Positions 18,000 to 26,605 of a stretch of DNA of 64,000 bases are shown piece by piece (position 1 is the stretch's first letter; each line of letters starts with the position of its first letter). A model generated the notes under the pieces. The model did not search any database. It saw only the letters and a list, made by a program, of their open reading frames with translations, and was not told where the DNA came from. The stretch covers positions 37,610 through 101,609 of the forward strand of contig CALFAY010000004.1 of assembly GCA_937944855.1 (NCBI GenBank), in the 5' to 3' direction. The translations under genes and the position numbers were made by a program. The DNA comes from an uncultured Planctomycetota bacterium. GTDB taxonomy: Bacteria; Planctomycetota; Planctomycetia; Gemmatales; HRBIN36.

Positions 18000-19673
18000 A
18001 TGCGTACATACAAGAATCCGGCGATGAAACAGTTGAAAGATCAGCAGGTCCGCTTCGCTCCGGCGGAGAAGCGGCTGGAGCAGTTGGAGCGCGCTGAGCG
18101 CCTGCTGAGCGAGATCGATCCGGGCAAGAAGTATCCCTATCAGTACGTCTGTTACCGGATCACGGAGTTCCGCTCGGATTCGTACCCGCATCTGCTCATC
18201 GACGGGGCCGACCTCGAACACGATTTGACCCTTTTCATCCAGGACCTGGCCCAGACGGTGCCGGCGGTTCCCCCGGAGACGATCCCGGAGCCGGTCCTGA
18301 CGTTGCAGGAGGTCAGCCGCAATCTCAAGGTCTCCACGAAGACTTTGAGCCGTTGGCGGGATCGCGGACTCGTGAGCCGACGGATCATCTGCGGCGGCCG
18401 CCAGAAGGTCGGCATTCGTCAGTCCTTGTTGCAGCGGTTTCTGCGCAATCACCAGGAGCACGTTGAGAAGAGCAGCCGATTTACCCAGTTGACCGAGAAC
18501 GAGAAGATGGAGATTCTGCGACGGGCGCGGCGCATGGCTCGCGTCGCTCCCGACCGATTCACGGAAATCTGCCGACGCATCGCCCGCAAACTGGGGCGTT
18601 CGCCGGAGACTGTCCGTTACACGATCAAGGCTCACGACCAGGCCAATCCCCAGGAGGCCATTTTCCCCCAGGTGACCGGGACTCTCGACGAACAGACCAA
18701 GCAGGCGATCTACGCTTCGTATCGCCGCGGGGTGTCGATCAACGCCCTGGCAGAACGCTTCGACCGCACGCGGACCTCGGTTTACCGCATCATCAACGAG
18801 GTGCGAGCCAAGCAGCTGATCCAGGAGCCAATCGCCTACATCCCGCATGAATCGTTCGACGATCCGAGCAAAGCCGAGGAAATCCTCGCTCCCATGCCGG
18901 ATGAGGAGAAGTACGAGGCGGCTCGAGCCAAGGCGCGTGCTTCGGTGCCCAAGGGACTGCCGCCCGAGCTGGCCAGCCTCTACGAGGTGCCGCTCCTGAA
19001 CCGCGAGCAGGAAGCCCATCTGTTCCGCAAGATGAACTTCCTGAAGCATCAGGCCGAGAAGCTGCGTCAGAGCATCGATCCGGCCCGCGCCCGCAGTTCC
19101 GACCTGGACCGGCTGGAAGAGCTGAACCGGGAGATCCTCCAGATCAAGGAATTGCTGGTGTCGGCCAACATGCGGCTGGTGGCTTCGATCGTCAAGCAGC
19201 ACGTCGGGCCTAACGACAACTTCTTCGAACTGCTCAGCGACGGCAACCTGTCCTTGCTGCGGGCGGTGGAGAAATTCGACTTCAGCCGCGGCAACAAGTT
19301 CAGCACCTATGCCACCTGGGCGATCCGCAAGAATCTGGCCCGCAGTCTGCCGACGGAGAAGACCTATCGCGACCGGTTCATGACCGGCTTCGAGGAGGTG
19401 CTGGAGACCAAGTCCGATACCCGCGGCAGCGAGTACGAGGACGAGGCCAGCGCTCAGCGGGCCGTCCAGCAGGTCAACCGCTTGAAGGAGTTCCTGGATG
19501 AGCGGGAGCGCAAGATCCTGGAACTGCGGTACGGTCTGAACAACGGACCGCGGCTGACGCTGGAACAGGTCGGCGAACTGATGGACATCACCAAGGAGCG
19601 GGTCCGGCAAATCGAAGTGCGGATCAAGAAAAAGCTGCGGGAGTTGGGCAACAAGCTGCACATCGAGGCTTGA
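18000..19673 (+). CDS. Sigma-70 family factor with three N-terminal helix-turn-helix segments
   Basis: 557 residues from the ATG at 18000 (AAGGAG about 11 nt upstream; the frame is open further to 17877). The C-terminal half is a sigma factor. Region 1.2-like sequence is at 331-357 and region 2 at 383-450 (NMRLVASIVKQ, LSDGNLSLLRAVEKFDFSRG, FSTYATWAIRKNLAR). Region 4 is at 495-552 (ILELRYGL, LTLEQVGELMDITKERVRQIE). Region 3 is essentially absent, with only about 45 residues between regions 2 and 4. The N-terminal half has three predicted helix-turn-helix segments: MerR/excisionase-like at about 100-148, one at 190-212 and a resolvase-like one at 245-270. It lies just upstream of the tRNA-tuf operon. 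Its regulon is unknown. Confidence 0.88.
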   Translation: MRTYKNPAMKQLKDQQVRFAPAEKRLEQLERAERLLSEIDPGKKYPYQYVCYRITEFRSDSYPHLLIDGADLEHDLTLFIQDLAQTVPAVPPETIPEPVLTLQEVSRNLKVSTKTLSRWRDRGLVSRRIICGGRQKVGIRQSLLQRFLRNHQEHVEKSSRFTQLTENEKMEILRRARRMARVAPDRFTEICRRIARKLGRSPETVRYTIKAHDQANPQEAIFPQVTGTLDEQTKQAIYASYRRGVSINALAERFDRTRTSVYRIINEVRAKQLIQEPIAYIPHESFDDPSKAEEILAPMPDEEKYEAARAKARASVPKGLPPELASLYEVPLLNREQEAHLFRKMNFLKHQAEKLRQSIDPARARSSDLDRLEELNREILQIKELLVSANMRLVASIVKQHVGPNDNFFELLSDGNLSLLRAVEKFDFSRGNKFSTYATWAIRKNLARSLPTEKTYRDRFMTGFEEVLETKSDTRGSEYEDEASAQRAVQQVNRLKEFLDERERKILELRYGLNNGPRLTLEQVGELMDITKERVRQIEVRIKKKLRELGNKLHIEA

Positions 19674-19732
19674 TCTCCCTGCTTCCAAGCCTGGAAACTG
19701 ATCCGAGACGAGCCAAACCTGGTCAGGCAACG

Positions 19733-19763
19733 GGGCGGTCCGGGCAAACACCGGATCGCCCTT
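19733..19763 (+). terminator. Hairpin downstream of the sigma factor gene
   Basis: An 11-bp stem (GGGCGGTCCGG with CCGGATCGCCC, one G-T pair) has a 7-nt loop, 60 nt after the sigma stop codon. It is followed by TTGCCTGCTTT, which is only moderately T-rich. It probably separates the sigma gene from the tRNA-tuf operon. Confidence 0.5.
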
Positions 19764-19809
19764 GCCTGCTTTGCGGAAGACTAGGACTCTAGGCCCGAGG
19801 CAAGTCGGC

Positions 19810-19838
19810 TTGCAAGGGCTTGCCAGTCTTCCTATACT
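19810..19838 (+). promoter_or_regulatory. Strong promoter of the tRNA-tuf operon
   Basis: TTGCAA at 19810-19815 and TATACT at 19833-19838 are spaced by exactly 17 nt, 21 nt before the first tRNA. Each hexamer matches 5 of 6 consensus positions. Transcription would start near 19845 and cover the four tRNAs and tuf. Confidence 0.75.
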
Positions 19839-19859
19839 TTTTCATCTACGGCTCTTGGT

Positions 19860-19931
19860 GCTAGCGTAGCTCAATGGCAGAGCAGCGGTTTTGTAAACCG
19901 CAGGTTGCGAGTTCGACTCTCGCCGCTAGCT
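19860..19931 (+). tRNA. tRNA-Thr (anticodon TGT)
   Basis: A cloverleaf can be drawn fully: acceptor GCTAGCG/CGCTAGC, anticodon stem GCGGT/ACCGC around loop TTTGTAA, and T-stem GCGAG/CTCGC with loop TTCGACT. The anticodon TGT reads ACA/ACG. The discriminator is T and no CCA is encoded. It is the first gene of the tRNA-tuf operon. Confidence 0.95.
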
Positions 19932-20040
19932 TCCAGTTCCGGCCAGGAGGGTCCAGGGATCCGAAGCGAGGTCCTGGCGGAAGGTCGAGTCGGCCTGGAA
20001 TCTGAGACGGAACGGACCGGGGGCCTCGGGAAAGCAACAC

Positions 20041-20123
20041 GGGCAGGTGCCCGAGTGGCTAAAGGGGCCAGACTGTAAATCTGGTGGCGCATGCCTACGG
20101 GGGTTCGAATCCCTCCCTGCCCA
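20041..20123 (+). tRNA. tRNA-Tyr (anticodon GTA)
   Basis: Class II tRNA with a long variable arm. The acceptor is GGGCAGG/CCTGCCC, the anticodon stem CCAGA/TCTGG surrounds CTGTAAA, and the T-arm GGGTTCGAATCCC is clear. Anticodon GTA identifies tyrosine; the discriminator is A. Confidence 0.95.
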
Positions 20124-20246
20124 GTGGTGAGCTTTCAGCGGACGGATGGGTAACAACCAAACCTTCCGTGCCTTGCGGGCGGGGGCCGTCGGCGGGTTTT
20201 CCGCATACAACATTCCGCATATAACGGATTTGTAGCGAACACGCAG

Positions 20247-20319
20247 GCGGGCGTAGCTCAATTGGCAGAGCGCCAGCCTTCCAAGCTGGCTGTTGTGGGT
20301 TCGAGTCCCATCGCCCGCT
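20247..20319 (+). tRNA. tRNA-Gly (anticodon TCC)
   Basis: Acceptor GCGGGCG/CGCCCGC, anticodon stem CCAGC/GCTGG around CTTCCAA, and T-arm GTGGGTTCGAGTCCCAT. Anticodon TCC reads GGA/GGG. Discriminator T. Confidence 0.95.
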
Positions 20320-20322
20320 TCC

Positions 20323-20394
<72 letters not shown>

Positions 20395-20493
20395 TCTTTC
20401 TCGGAAGTGTCTTGAAGTGTTGGGAAGTCAGGGTTGCTGGGTGTTCCAAGGCGGAATATCGGGCGGCCTTGCCAGGCAAAAACGGGAGTAACG

Positions 20494-21741
20494 ATGGCGA
20501 AGGAAGTTTTTCAGCGAACCAAACCCCACGTGAATGTCGGCACCATCGGCCACATCGACCACGGCAAGACGACGCTCACGGCTGCGATCGTTCTGCGGCA
20601 GCAGTACAAGATGATGCGGGAAAAGGAAGGGGCTGCCGCGGCCAAGGACATCGATCCCAAGGCGATGTACGCCAAGATCGCCAAGGGCGGTACGGTTCGC
20701 GACGATCTCAAGACGGTGACAATCGCGGTGGCCCACGTCGAGTACGAGTCGCCCAAGCGGCATTACGCCCACATCGATTGCCCGGGCCACGCCGACTACA
20801 TCAAGAACATGATCACCGGAGCGGCCCAGATGGACGGCGCGATCCTCGTCGTCGCCGCCAATGACGGCCCGATGCCGCAGACCCGTGAGCACCTGCTGTT
20901 GGCCCGCCAGGTGAACGTTCCGTACGTCGTCGTTTTCATGAACAAGATCGACACCGTGGACGATCCGGAACTGCTGGACCTGGTCGAATTGGAACTGCGG
21001 GAACTGCTCAACAAGTACGACTTCCCGGGCGAGAAGACGCCGATCATTCGGGGCAGCGCGTTGCCGGTCATGCTCTCGGCGGGCAAGGATGACCAGGCTG
21101 CTAAGTGCATCGACGAATTGATCGAGGCCCTGGACTCTTACATTCCTGACCCGATCCGCGAGGAAGACAAGCCCTTCCTGATGAGCATCGAGGACGTCTT
21201 CTCGATCAAGGGCCGCGGCACGGTCGCCACGGGCCGGATCGAACGCGGCACCTGCAAGGTCGGCGACGAAGTGGAGCTTGTCGGCTTGACCAAGGAGACG
21301 CGCAAGACGGTCATTACCGGCGTCGAGATGTTCCAGAAGACCCTGGAGCGGGGGATTGCCGGGGACAACGTCGGCGTGCTGTTGCGTGGTCTGGAGCGCA
21401 AGGACGTGGAGCGGGGTCAGGTGCTCGCCAAGCCTGGTTCCATCACGCCGCACACCAAGTTCATGTGCGACGTGTACGTGCTGACCAAGGAGGAAGGCGG
21501 ACGGCACACGCCGTTCTTCACCGGCTATCGCCCGCAGTTCTACTTCCGGACCACCGACGTGACCGGCCAGGTGACGTTGCCGGAAGGCACGGAAATGTGC
21601 ATGCCGGGCGATAACGTCAACGGGATGATCGTGGAGCTGGAGGAGCGGACGCCGATCGCTATGGACGAGGGTCTGCGGTTCGCCATTCGGGAGGGCGGCC
21701 GCACGGTCGGCTCTGGCGTGGTGACCAAGATCTTGAAGTAA
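20494..21741 (+). CDS. tuf: Elongation factor Tu with altered switch I
   Basis: 415 residues; delivers aminoacyl-tRNA to the ribosome. The GTPase motifs are present: P-loop GHIDHGKTT (19-27), DCPGH (95-99), NKID and the GSAL G5 region. Domains II and III are ordinary ([53 protein letters not shown]). The sequence around switch I is unlike other EF-Tu: an Ala/Lys-rich insert around residues 44-66, and [13 protein letters not shown] where RGITINTxHVEYE is nearly universal, so only the Mg-binding Thr remains. It is about 20 residues longer than usual. The start has GGGAG 7 nt upstream. It sits behind four tRNAs and is the only tuf in the window. Confidence 0.96.
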   Translation: MAKEVFQRTKPHVNVGTIGHIDHGKTTLTAAIVLRQQYKMMREKEGAAAAKDIDPKAMYAKIAKGGTVRDDLKTVTIAVAHVEYESPKRHYAHIDCPGHADYIKNMITGAAQMDGAILVVAANDGPMPQTREHLLLARQVNVPYVVVFMNKIDTVDDPELLDLVELELRELLNKYDFPGEKTPIIRGSALPVMLSAGKDDQAAKCIDELIEALDSYIPDPIREEDKPFLMSIEDVFSIKGRGTVATGRIERGTCKVGDEVELVGLTKETRKTVITGVEMFQKTLERGIAGDNVGVLLRGLERKDVERGQVLAKPGSITPHTKFMCDVYVLTKEEGGRHTPFFTGYRPQFYFRTTDVTGQVTLPEGTEMCMPGDNVNGMIVELEERTPIAMDEGLRFAIREGGRTVGSGVVTKILK

Positions 21742-21755
21742 GCCAAAACGCCAGC

Positions 21756-21798
21756 GGCGAGGGACGCGGGACTGATGCGAAGGTCCCCGTCCCTCGCC
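21756..21798 (+). terminator. Long hairpin between tuf and rpmG
   Basis: GGCGAGGGACGcGGGAC pairs with GTCCCCGTCCCTCGCC through 16 base pairs with one bulged C and a 10-nt loop, starting 14 nt after the tuf stop. The following bases contain a TTTT only 10 nt later, so it may terminate partially, act as an RNA processing site, or stabilise the tuf message. Confidence 0.5.
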
Positions 21799-21832
21799 TT
21801 GCGTCGCTTTTGCGGATAAAGTCGAGGAAGCC

Positions 21833-21985
21833 ATGCGCGAATACGTCTGGCTGGAATGCACCTCCTGTGGCCGACGCAATTACCGCACGCAGAAGGAAAC
21901 GCGAGCCACGGAAAAGCTCGAATTGAAGAAATACTGTCCTGCGGAGCGCAAGCACGTCGTCCACAAGGAATCGCGCAAGAAGTAA
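21833..21985 (+). CDS. rpmG: 50S ribosomal protein L33
   Basis: A 50-residue protein starting MREYVWLECTSCGRRNY, with AGGAAG upstream and a stop at 21983. It matches the L33 core: CTSCGRRNYRTQK, LELKKYCP and RKHVVHKE. It is shorter than the usual gene-calling cut-off. Zinc-binding L33 has two CxxC pairs; here the first (CTSC) is intact, but the second reads CPAE, so only three cysteines remain and the zinc ribbon is probably lost or altered. Its location between tuf and tRNA-Trp/secE is the standard bacterial neighbourhood. Confidence 0.93.
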   Translation: MREYVWLECTSCGRRNYRTQKETRATEKLELKKYCPAERKHVVHKESRKK

Positions 21986-22047
21986 GGCGAGAGGACGACC
22001 GGAGCGCGTCTGTTGCCGAATTAGAGGACAGGACGGTTCCGCAACAC

Positions 22048-22121
22048 AGGGGTATAGCTCAATTTGGTAGAGCACCGGTCTCCAAAACCGGCGGTTGGGG
22101 GTTCGAGTCCCTCTGCCCCTG
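22048..22121 (+). tRNA. tRNA-Trp (anticodon CCA)
   Basis: Acceptor AGGGGTA/TGCCCCT, anticodon stem CCGGT/ACCGG around CTCCAAA, T-stem GGGGG/CCCTC and discriminator G. Anticodon CCA identifies tryptophan. It lies between rpmG and secE, as in many bacteria. Confidence 0.95.
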
Positions 22122-22158
22122 CTTGACATTGTCGGTTTCCCCACAAAGGACTGTTCCC

Positions 22159-23124
22159 ATGGCCGTTGCGCTCAAGAACGAAGCCGAAGTCGGCAAAGGA
22201 ATGCCGCGTCTGGGATTGCCTGCGGCCAGCTTGATTTCCACTGCGTATGTCGTGCTGGGAATCCTGGTCGTGTATCACGGGATCCCGATCTTGTTTGATG
22301 CCCTCGCCGCGTGGTGGGTGGCCCACGTGACCGAGGCGATCCGACTGGGGGGCTTCACCTACGAAAGCCTGAAGCTGGTCGTGACGGTGCTGGGCGCGAT
22401 CGGCCTGATCTGGCTGTGGCCTCGACTGCTACGGGAGCAGCCGGGTCTGCGTGCCGGGGCGGCCGTCGGCACGGCCCTGGCGATCGTCGGTCTGGCGGTC
22501 GTGTACTGGGTGACGGCCCTGGTGTGCAAATATGCACTGGCTTCGGCGGAAGCGAACACGTTGTACTGGGGCGGGGTGGGCACCGCGGTGGCCAGCGGAC
22601 TGGCCTGGACCGCGCTGATGGCCGCCCTGTACGCCAAGCCCAAGTTTCAAGAATGGCTGGTTTCGCTGGAGGAGCAAGGGTGGTTCACGCTCAAACCCTA
22701 CAAGAAGGGTCAGGGCCTGCGGGTCCGGCGCGGCACCATGATCGGCGCGCTGGCCATCGTCGCTGCCGGCTTGTGGGAGTATGTCTGGAGCCGGACCATC
22801 ACGGTGACGTCGCAGTGGCGCTTGGACGTACCCTTCGACCCGGAGCGATACATCATCGTCATGTACGCACCGGCGTTGACGCTGTCCATCGTCGTCGCCC
22901 TGCTGGCCGTGTGGTTCAGCTACCGACTCGTCAACTACCCGCGTTTCGCCGATTTCCTCATAGCCACCGACGCGGAACTGAACAAAGTGTCCTGGTCCAC
23001 GCCGAAGAAGCTGTTTCAGGACACGATTGTGGTGCTGGTCACCGTGCTTTTGATGGCCGTGTTCCTGTGGATCATGGATCTGCTCTGGACCTTTCTCTTG
23101 TTCCAGATCGGCGTGCTTCGCTGA
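22159..23124 (+). CDS. secE: Preprotein translocase subunit SecE with multi-span N-terminal extension
   Basis: The last 65 residues are SecE: the amphipathic helix and hinge DFLIATDAELNKVSWSTPKKLFQDT, then a membrane span. SecE clamps SecY in the protein-export channel. The protein is 321 residues, whereas SecE is usually 60-130. Ahead of the SecE part are about six more hydrophobic segments (near 25-50, 70-90, 100-125, 130-150, 195-215 and 235-260) and a basic loop GWFTLKPYKKGQGLRVRRGT. The start ATG at 22159 has AAAGGA 9 nt upstream. The gene is in its usual place between tRNA-Trp and nusG. Confidence 0.88.
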   Translation: MAVALKNEAEVGKGMPRLGLPAASLISTAYVVLGILVVYHGIPILFDALAAWWVAHVTEAIRLGGFTYESLKLVVTVLGAIGLIWLWPRLLREQPGLRAGAAVGTALAIVGLAVVYWVTALVCKYALASAEANTLYWGGVGTAVASGLAWTALMAALYAKPKFQEWLVSLEEQGWFTLKPYKKGQGLRVRRGTMIGALAIVAAGLWEYVWSRTITVTSQWRLDVPFDPERYIIVMYAPALTLSIVVALLAVWFSYRLVNYPRFADFLIATDAELNKVSWSTPKKLFQDTIVVLVTVLLMAVFLWIMDLLWTFLLFQIGVLR

Positions 23125-23140
23125 TTCTCTGAGGTTACCA

Positions 23141-23815
23141 ATGATTCCTGAGACTTCCCAAGCTGCCCGTGAGGATCAGCCGCAGGCTGACGTTCCCGAG
23201 ACGCCGACCCCCGCTGCGGAATCCCCCGCCGCAGTGGCCACCGCTGAACCGGCCGCCGCCCCGACGGTCCCGGAGAAGAAGTGGTACGTCGTCAAGGTTA
23301 CGTCCGGACGGGAAAACACCATCAAAGAGGCCATTGAAAAGCGTGTCAAGATCGAAGGATTGGAGGATTACTTCGGTCAGATCGTCGTTCCGGTCGAGCG
23401 GGAAACCACGGTCGTCAAAGGCAAGCGCGTGACCCGCACCAAGAAACTCTACCCCGGTTACTTGATGGTCGAAGTGGCCTTCAACGATAAGATCCTCTAC
23501 CTGTTCCGTGAAACCCCGGGGGTCGGGGACTTTGTGGGGGCCGGCCCTCGATCCGCTCCGACTCCCATGAAGGAGCACGAAGTCCAGCGGATGCTGGGGC
23601 AACGTCCGGAGGCGGTTCGAGAAAAGCCGGCGGCAACCAAGATCCGCTTCAGTCGCGGCGACCGGGTCAAGATCCGCGAGGGGATGTTCGCCAACATGGA
23701 AGGCGAGGTCAGCGAGATCCTCGAAGCCAAGGGCTTGGTCCGCGTCATGCTCAAGATCTTCGGAAGGGAAGTACCCGTCGAATTGGAGGATTGGCAGATC
23801 GACCCCGCTTCCTAA
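23141..23815 (+). CDS. nusG: Transcription termination/antitermination protein NusG
   Basis: 224 residues. The NGN domain starts at WYVVKVTSGRENTIKEAIEKR (about residue 48) and includes KKLYPGYLMVEV and the ETPGVGDFVG segment. The KOW domain is at the C-terminus (FSRGDRVKIREGMFANMEGEV). The first 45 residues are an Ala/Pro/Glu-rich extension that is probably disordered. NusG binds the RNA polymerase clamp and suppresses pausing or recruits Rho and the ribosome. It lies 16 nt after secE. Confidence 0.95.
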   Translation: MIPETSQAAREDQPQADVPETPTPAAESPAAVATAEPAAAPTVPEKKWYVVKVTSGRENTIKEAIEKRVKIEGLEDYFGQIVVPVERETTVVKGKRVTRTKKLYPGYLMVEVAFNDKILYLFRETPGVGDFVGAGPRSAPTPMKEHEVQRMLGQRPEAVREKPAATKIRFSRGDRVKIREGMFANMEGEVSEILEAKGLVRVMLKIFGREVPVELEDWQIDPAS

Positions 23816-23898
23816 GATAGCGGTTTACCGTCCAGCACAGGGGATTGACACAACCGCTGGATCGGCAGCGGGGATCCGCGGCGTTTTTCGAGGCAGTC

Positions 23899-24360
23899 AT
23901 GGCGAAGCAGGTCGTAGCTCAGATCAAGCTCCAGTGTCCGGGGGGTCAGGCGACACCAGCCCCGCCGGTCGGTCCGGCTCTGGGTTCGCATGGCGTGAAC
24001 ATCGGTCAGTTCGTGCAACGGTTCAACGAAGCGACCAAGGACCAGCGTGGCGTGATGGTTCCCGTCGTCATCACCGTTTACAATGACCGATCCTTTGACT
24101 TCGTCATCAAAAGCCCTCCGGCGGCAGTCCTCCTCAAGATGGCTGCCAAGATTCCGGTGGAGAAAAAGAAAGGCGGCGAGGTCATTCCCCCGGAGGAGAA
24201 GCAAAAGCGGACAGGCAAGTATCGGACCTTCACCGTCACCGCCCAACAGGTGCGGGAGATTGCGGCGAGGAAATTCAACGACCTCAATGCCCGGGACCTT
24301 GACCACGCCGTGAGAATCATCGAGGGCACGGCCCGGAGTATGGGGATCAAGATCGTCTGA
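23899..24360 (+). CDS. rplK: 50S ribosomal protein L11
   Basis: 153 residues starting [25 protein letters not shown], with the family signature [22 protein letters not shown]. The C-terminal rRNA-binding domain is also present ([19 protein letters not shown], and TARSMGIKI at the end). L11 forms the GTPase-associated centre stalk base. It is slightly longer than the usual 142 residues because of a loop near residues 85-100. The start at 23899 follows the family; the open frame back to 23845 is not conserved. Confidence 0.96.
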   Translation: MAKQVVAQIKLQCPGGQATPAPPVGPALGSHGVNIGQFVQRFNEATKDQRGVMVPVVITVYNDRSFDFVIKSPPAAVLLKMAAKIPVEKKKGGEVIPPEEKQKRTGKYRTFTVTAQQVREIAARKFNDLNARDLDHAVRIIEGTARSMGIKIV

Positions 24361-24441
24361 TGCGGCAAGGGAAAGGGCTTTGCCCTTGTGATCCAGGCTG
24401 GTCCTGCGGTTCGTCGTACCAACAGAAACTGAGACACAGAC

Positions 24442-25386
24442 ATGGCCAAGAAACAACCAGACAAGGCGGAAGCCGCCAAACCCGAAAAGGAAAAAGCCGC
24501 TGCCGCTCCGGCGGGGGCGACAGGTGCCAAGGCGGAAGCCAAGGACAAACGCAAGCCGACCAGGGCCAAGGCAGACACCGCACCGGCCCAGCCTGCACCG
24601 CAAAAGACCGCTCCTACTCCGCCGCCGGTGGAAGCTCCGTCCGTACCTCCCGAGCCGACCCGCAAAAAGGGCAAGGCCCCGGGTTCCGCCCCGCCACGAG
24701 GCAAAAAGCTCAAGGCCCAACTCGCTGCCCTGAAGCAGAAGATCCGCAAGATGGGTCCGGTTTCCGTTCGTCAGGCGGTCCAGTTCCTCAAGGAAAACAA
24801 ACGAGCCAAGTTCGACGAAACCGTAGAAATCCATATGTGCCTGGGCATTGACCCCAAGCAGAGCGACCAGATGGTTCGGGGTGCAGTGGCCTTGCCGCAC
24901 GGTATCGGCAAGTCCGTTCGGCTTCTGGTCTTCGCTCAGGGTGAAAATGCCGTCAAAGCCAAAGAGGCCGGAGCGGACTTCGTCGGCGGGGAAGAACTCG
25001 CCAAGAAGATCCAGAGCGAAAACTGGACCGATTTCGACGTGGCGTTGGCGACGCCGGACATGATGGGCGTGGTCGGCCGCCTGGGTAAAATCCTCGGTCC
25101 CCGCGGTCTGATGCCGACGCCCAAGGCGGGGACGGTCATCACCGGGGACGTGGCCGCCGCCGTGCGGGAGTTCAAGGCGGGCAAGGTCGAGTACCGGGCC
25201 GATGCCGGGGCCAATGTACATGCTCCCGTCGGCAAGCTGAGCTTCGACGCGGACAAGCTGGTCGGCAACATCAACGCCTTCATCGAGCAGATCAAGGCCG
25301 TCAAGCCGGCCGCCGCCAAGGGCAACTACATCAAGTCGATCACCGTGTCCGCCAGCATGAGCCCGGGAATTCCGGTGTCAGCGTAG
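24442..25386 (+). CDS. rplA: 50S ribosomal protein L1 with long basic N-terminal extension
   Basis: 314 residues; L1 is normally about 230. The C-terminal 225 residues are L1: [63 protein letters not shown] and [20 protein letters not shown]. The first 85 or so residues are Lys/Ala/Pro-rich with no hydrophobic stretch, resembling a histone-H1-like or otherwise disordered nucleic-acid-binding tail. L1 forms the mobile L1 stalk that moves tRNA out of the E site and often represses its own operon. Confidence 0.95.
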   Translation: MAKKQPDKAEAAKPEKEKAAAAPAGATGAKAEAKDKRKPTRAKADTAPAQPAPQKTAPTPPPVEAPSVPPEPTRKKGKAPGSAPPRGKKLKAQLAALKQKIRKMGPVSVRQAVQFLKENKRAKFDETVEIHMCLGIDPKQSDQMVRGAVALPHGIGKSVRLLVFAQGENAVKAKEAGADFVGGEELAKKIQSENWTDFDVALATPDMMGVVGRLGKILGPRGLMPTPKAGTVITGDVAAAVREFKAGKVEYRADAGANVHAPVGKLSFDADKLVGNINAFIEQIKAVKPAAAKGNYIKSITVSASMSPGIPVSA

Positions 25387-25433
25387 AAGGGTTGGCAAGA
25401 ACCGTTGGACGGCTTTAAGACTCGGATGCAGCC

Positions 25434-25955
25434 ATGAGCAAGCTCGTCAAAAAAATGCAGATGGACGCCTTGAAGGCAACCTTCGGGCAGACCCGCGACC
25501 TGGTTCTGATCTCCATGACCGGGGTCAAGGCTCGTGACGAGAACCAGATCCGTCTGCAATTGCGGAAAAAAAACATCCGCCTGCACACGGTCAAAAACCG
25601 CCTCGCTGCCCGCGTCTTCAAGGACCTTGGCATCAATGGGCTGGAAGATCATCTTCGCGGCCCGACGACGATCGCCTGGGGCGCGTCGAGCATCGCCGAC
25701 CTGAGCAAGGCCATCGACGAATGGATTCAACGGGAGAAAAAGATTCAGCCGAAGGTCGCCGTCGCGGACGGAGCAGTGGTGCCGTTCGAGGCGGCCAAGA
25801 AGTTTCCGACCCGCGCTCAGGCCATCGGCGAAGTTCTGGCCCTGGTGTTAGGTCCAGCCCGCAAGGTGCTGGGCCAGGTCACGGGAGCGGGCGGCCGCCT
25901 GGCTGGCGTCGTGCAGGCCATCGCCGACCGCAAGGAAGGTCAAGGGCAAGCGTAA
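25434..25955 (+). CDS. rplJ: 50S ribosomal protein L10
   Basis: 173 residues. The N-terminal rRNA-binding domain (LVLISMTGVKARDENQIRLQLRKK, HTVKNRLAARVF, GLEDHLRGPTTIAWG) is followed by a C-terminal helix that carries the L7/L12 dimers. L10 anchors the L7/L12 stalk. Its order between rplA and rplL is standard. The 47-nt gap after rplA is too short for a full L10 leader structure, and none was recognised. Confidence 0.95.
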   Translation: MSKLVKKMQMDALKATFGQTRDLVLISMTGVKARDENQIRLQLRKKNIRLHTVKNRLAARVFKDLGINGLEDHLRGPTTIAWGASSIADLSKAIDEWIQREKKIQPKVAVADGAVVPFEAAKKFPTRAQAIGEVLALVLGPARKVLGQVTGAGGRLAGVVQAIADRKEGQGQA

Positions 25956-26078
25956 AAAACTTTTTGCGAGACACGCTTTCCACTTGACTTGGCTGCTCCT
26001 ATAAAAGGCTGATACGCACGGTAGCTGCTTCTAACAGGTTCACGACTACTTGCCGCGTGTTGGAAAGGACGAGAATCC

Positions 26079-26495
26079 ATGTCGGAAGGTGCGACGGCTC
26101 TGGCCCCGGAACTGAGAGAGCTGGGCGACAAGCTGGCTAACCTGAAAGTCTCCGAGGCCGTGCTGCTGAGCAAATATCTGAAAGAAGCGTATGGCCTGGA
26201 ACCTGCTGGCGGCGGCGTGATGGTCGCGGCTGCGCCTGCGGTTGCGGCCGGAGGAGCCGAAGCGGCCGCCAAGCCGGCTGAGAAGACCGAGTTCACGGTC
26301 GAACTGACCGAAGCCGGTGCGCAGAAGATTCAGGTCATCAAGGTGGTCCGCGAGATCACCGGCTTGGGTCTGAAAGAAGCCAAGGACCTCGTTGAGGGCG
26401 CTCCCAAACCAGTCAAGGAGAACTTGCCCAAGGACGAGGCCGAGAAGATCAAGAAGAAGCTGGAGGAAGTCGGCGCCAAGGTCACGCTGAAGTGA
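26079..26495 (+). CDS. rplL: 50S ribosomal protein L7/L12
   Basis: 138 residues. An N-terminal dimerisation helix region ([22 protein letters not shown]) leads through an Ala/Gly-rich hinge (about 48-68) to the C-terminal factor-binding domain ([47 protein letters not shown]). It recruits EF-Tu and EF-G to the ribosome. The start has AAAGGA upstream. A 123-nt gap separates it from rplJ. Confidence 0.96.
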   Translation: MSEGATALAPELRELGDKLANLKVSEAVLLSKYLKEAYGLEPAGGGVMVAAAPAVAAGGAEAAAKPAEKTEFTVELTEAGAQKIQVIKVVREITGLGLKEAKDLVEGAPKPVKENLPKDEAEKIKKKLEEVGAKVTLK

Positions 26496-26605
26496 TTGGG
26501 TGCCGAACGGCCGCCGAACCCGTACCCGAATGCGTGTCGGGCGAGGGGCACCTTTGAAGCTGAGTGTCACGCACTACCATCCCCCCTTTGACGGGGCCTC
26601 GGTAC

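Noticed and set aside
17958..19751. 597-codon open frame antisense to the sigma factor
   Set aside because: Leu/Gln/Asp-rich shadow of the sigma coding frame with no recognisable domain.
25984..26005. Promoter between rplJ and rplL (TTGACT and TATAAA)
   Set aside because: The two hexamers are only 10 nt apart, far too close for sigma-70 recognition, and no better partner for either was found.
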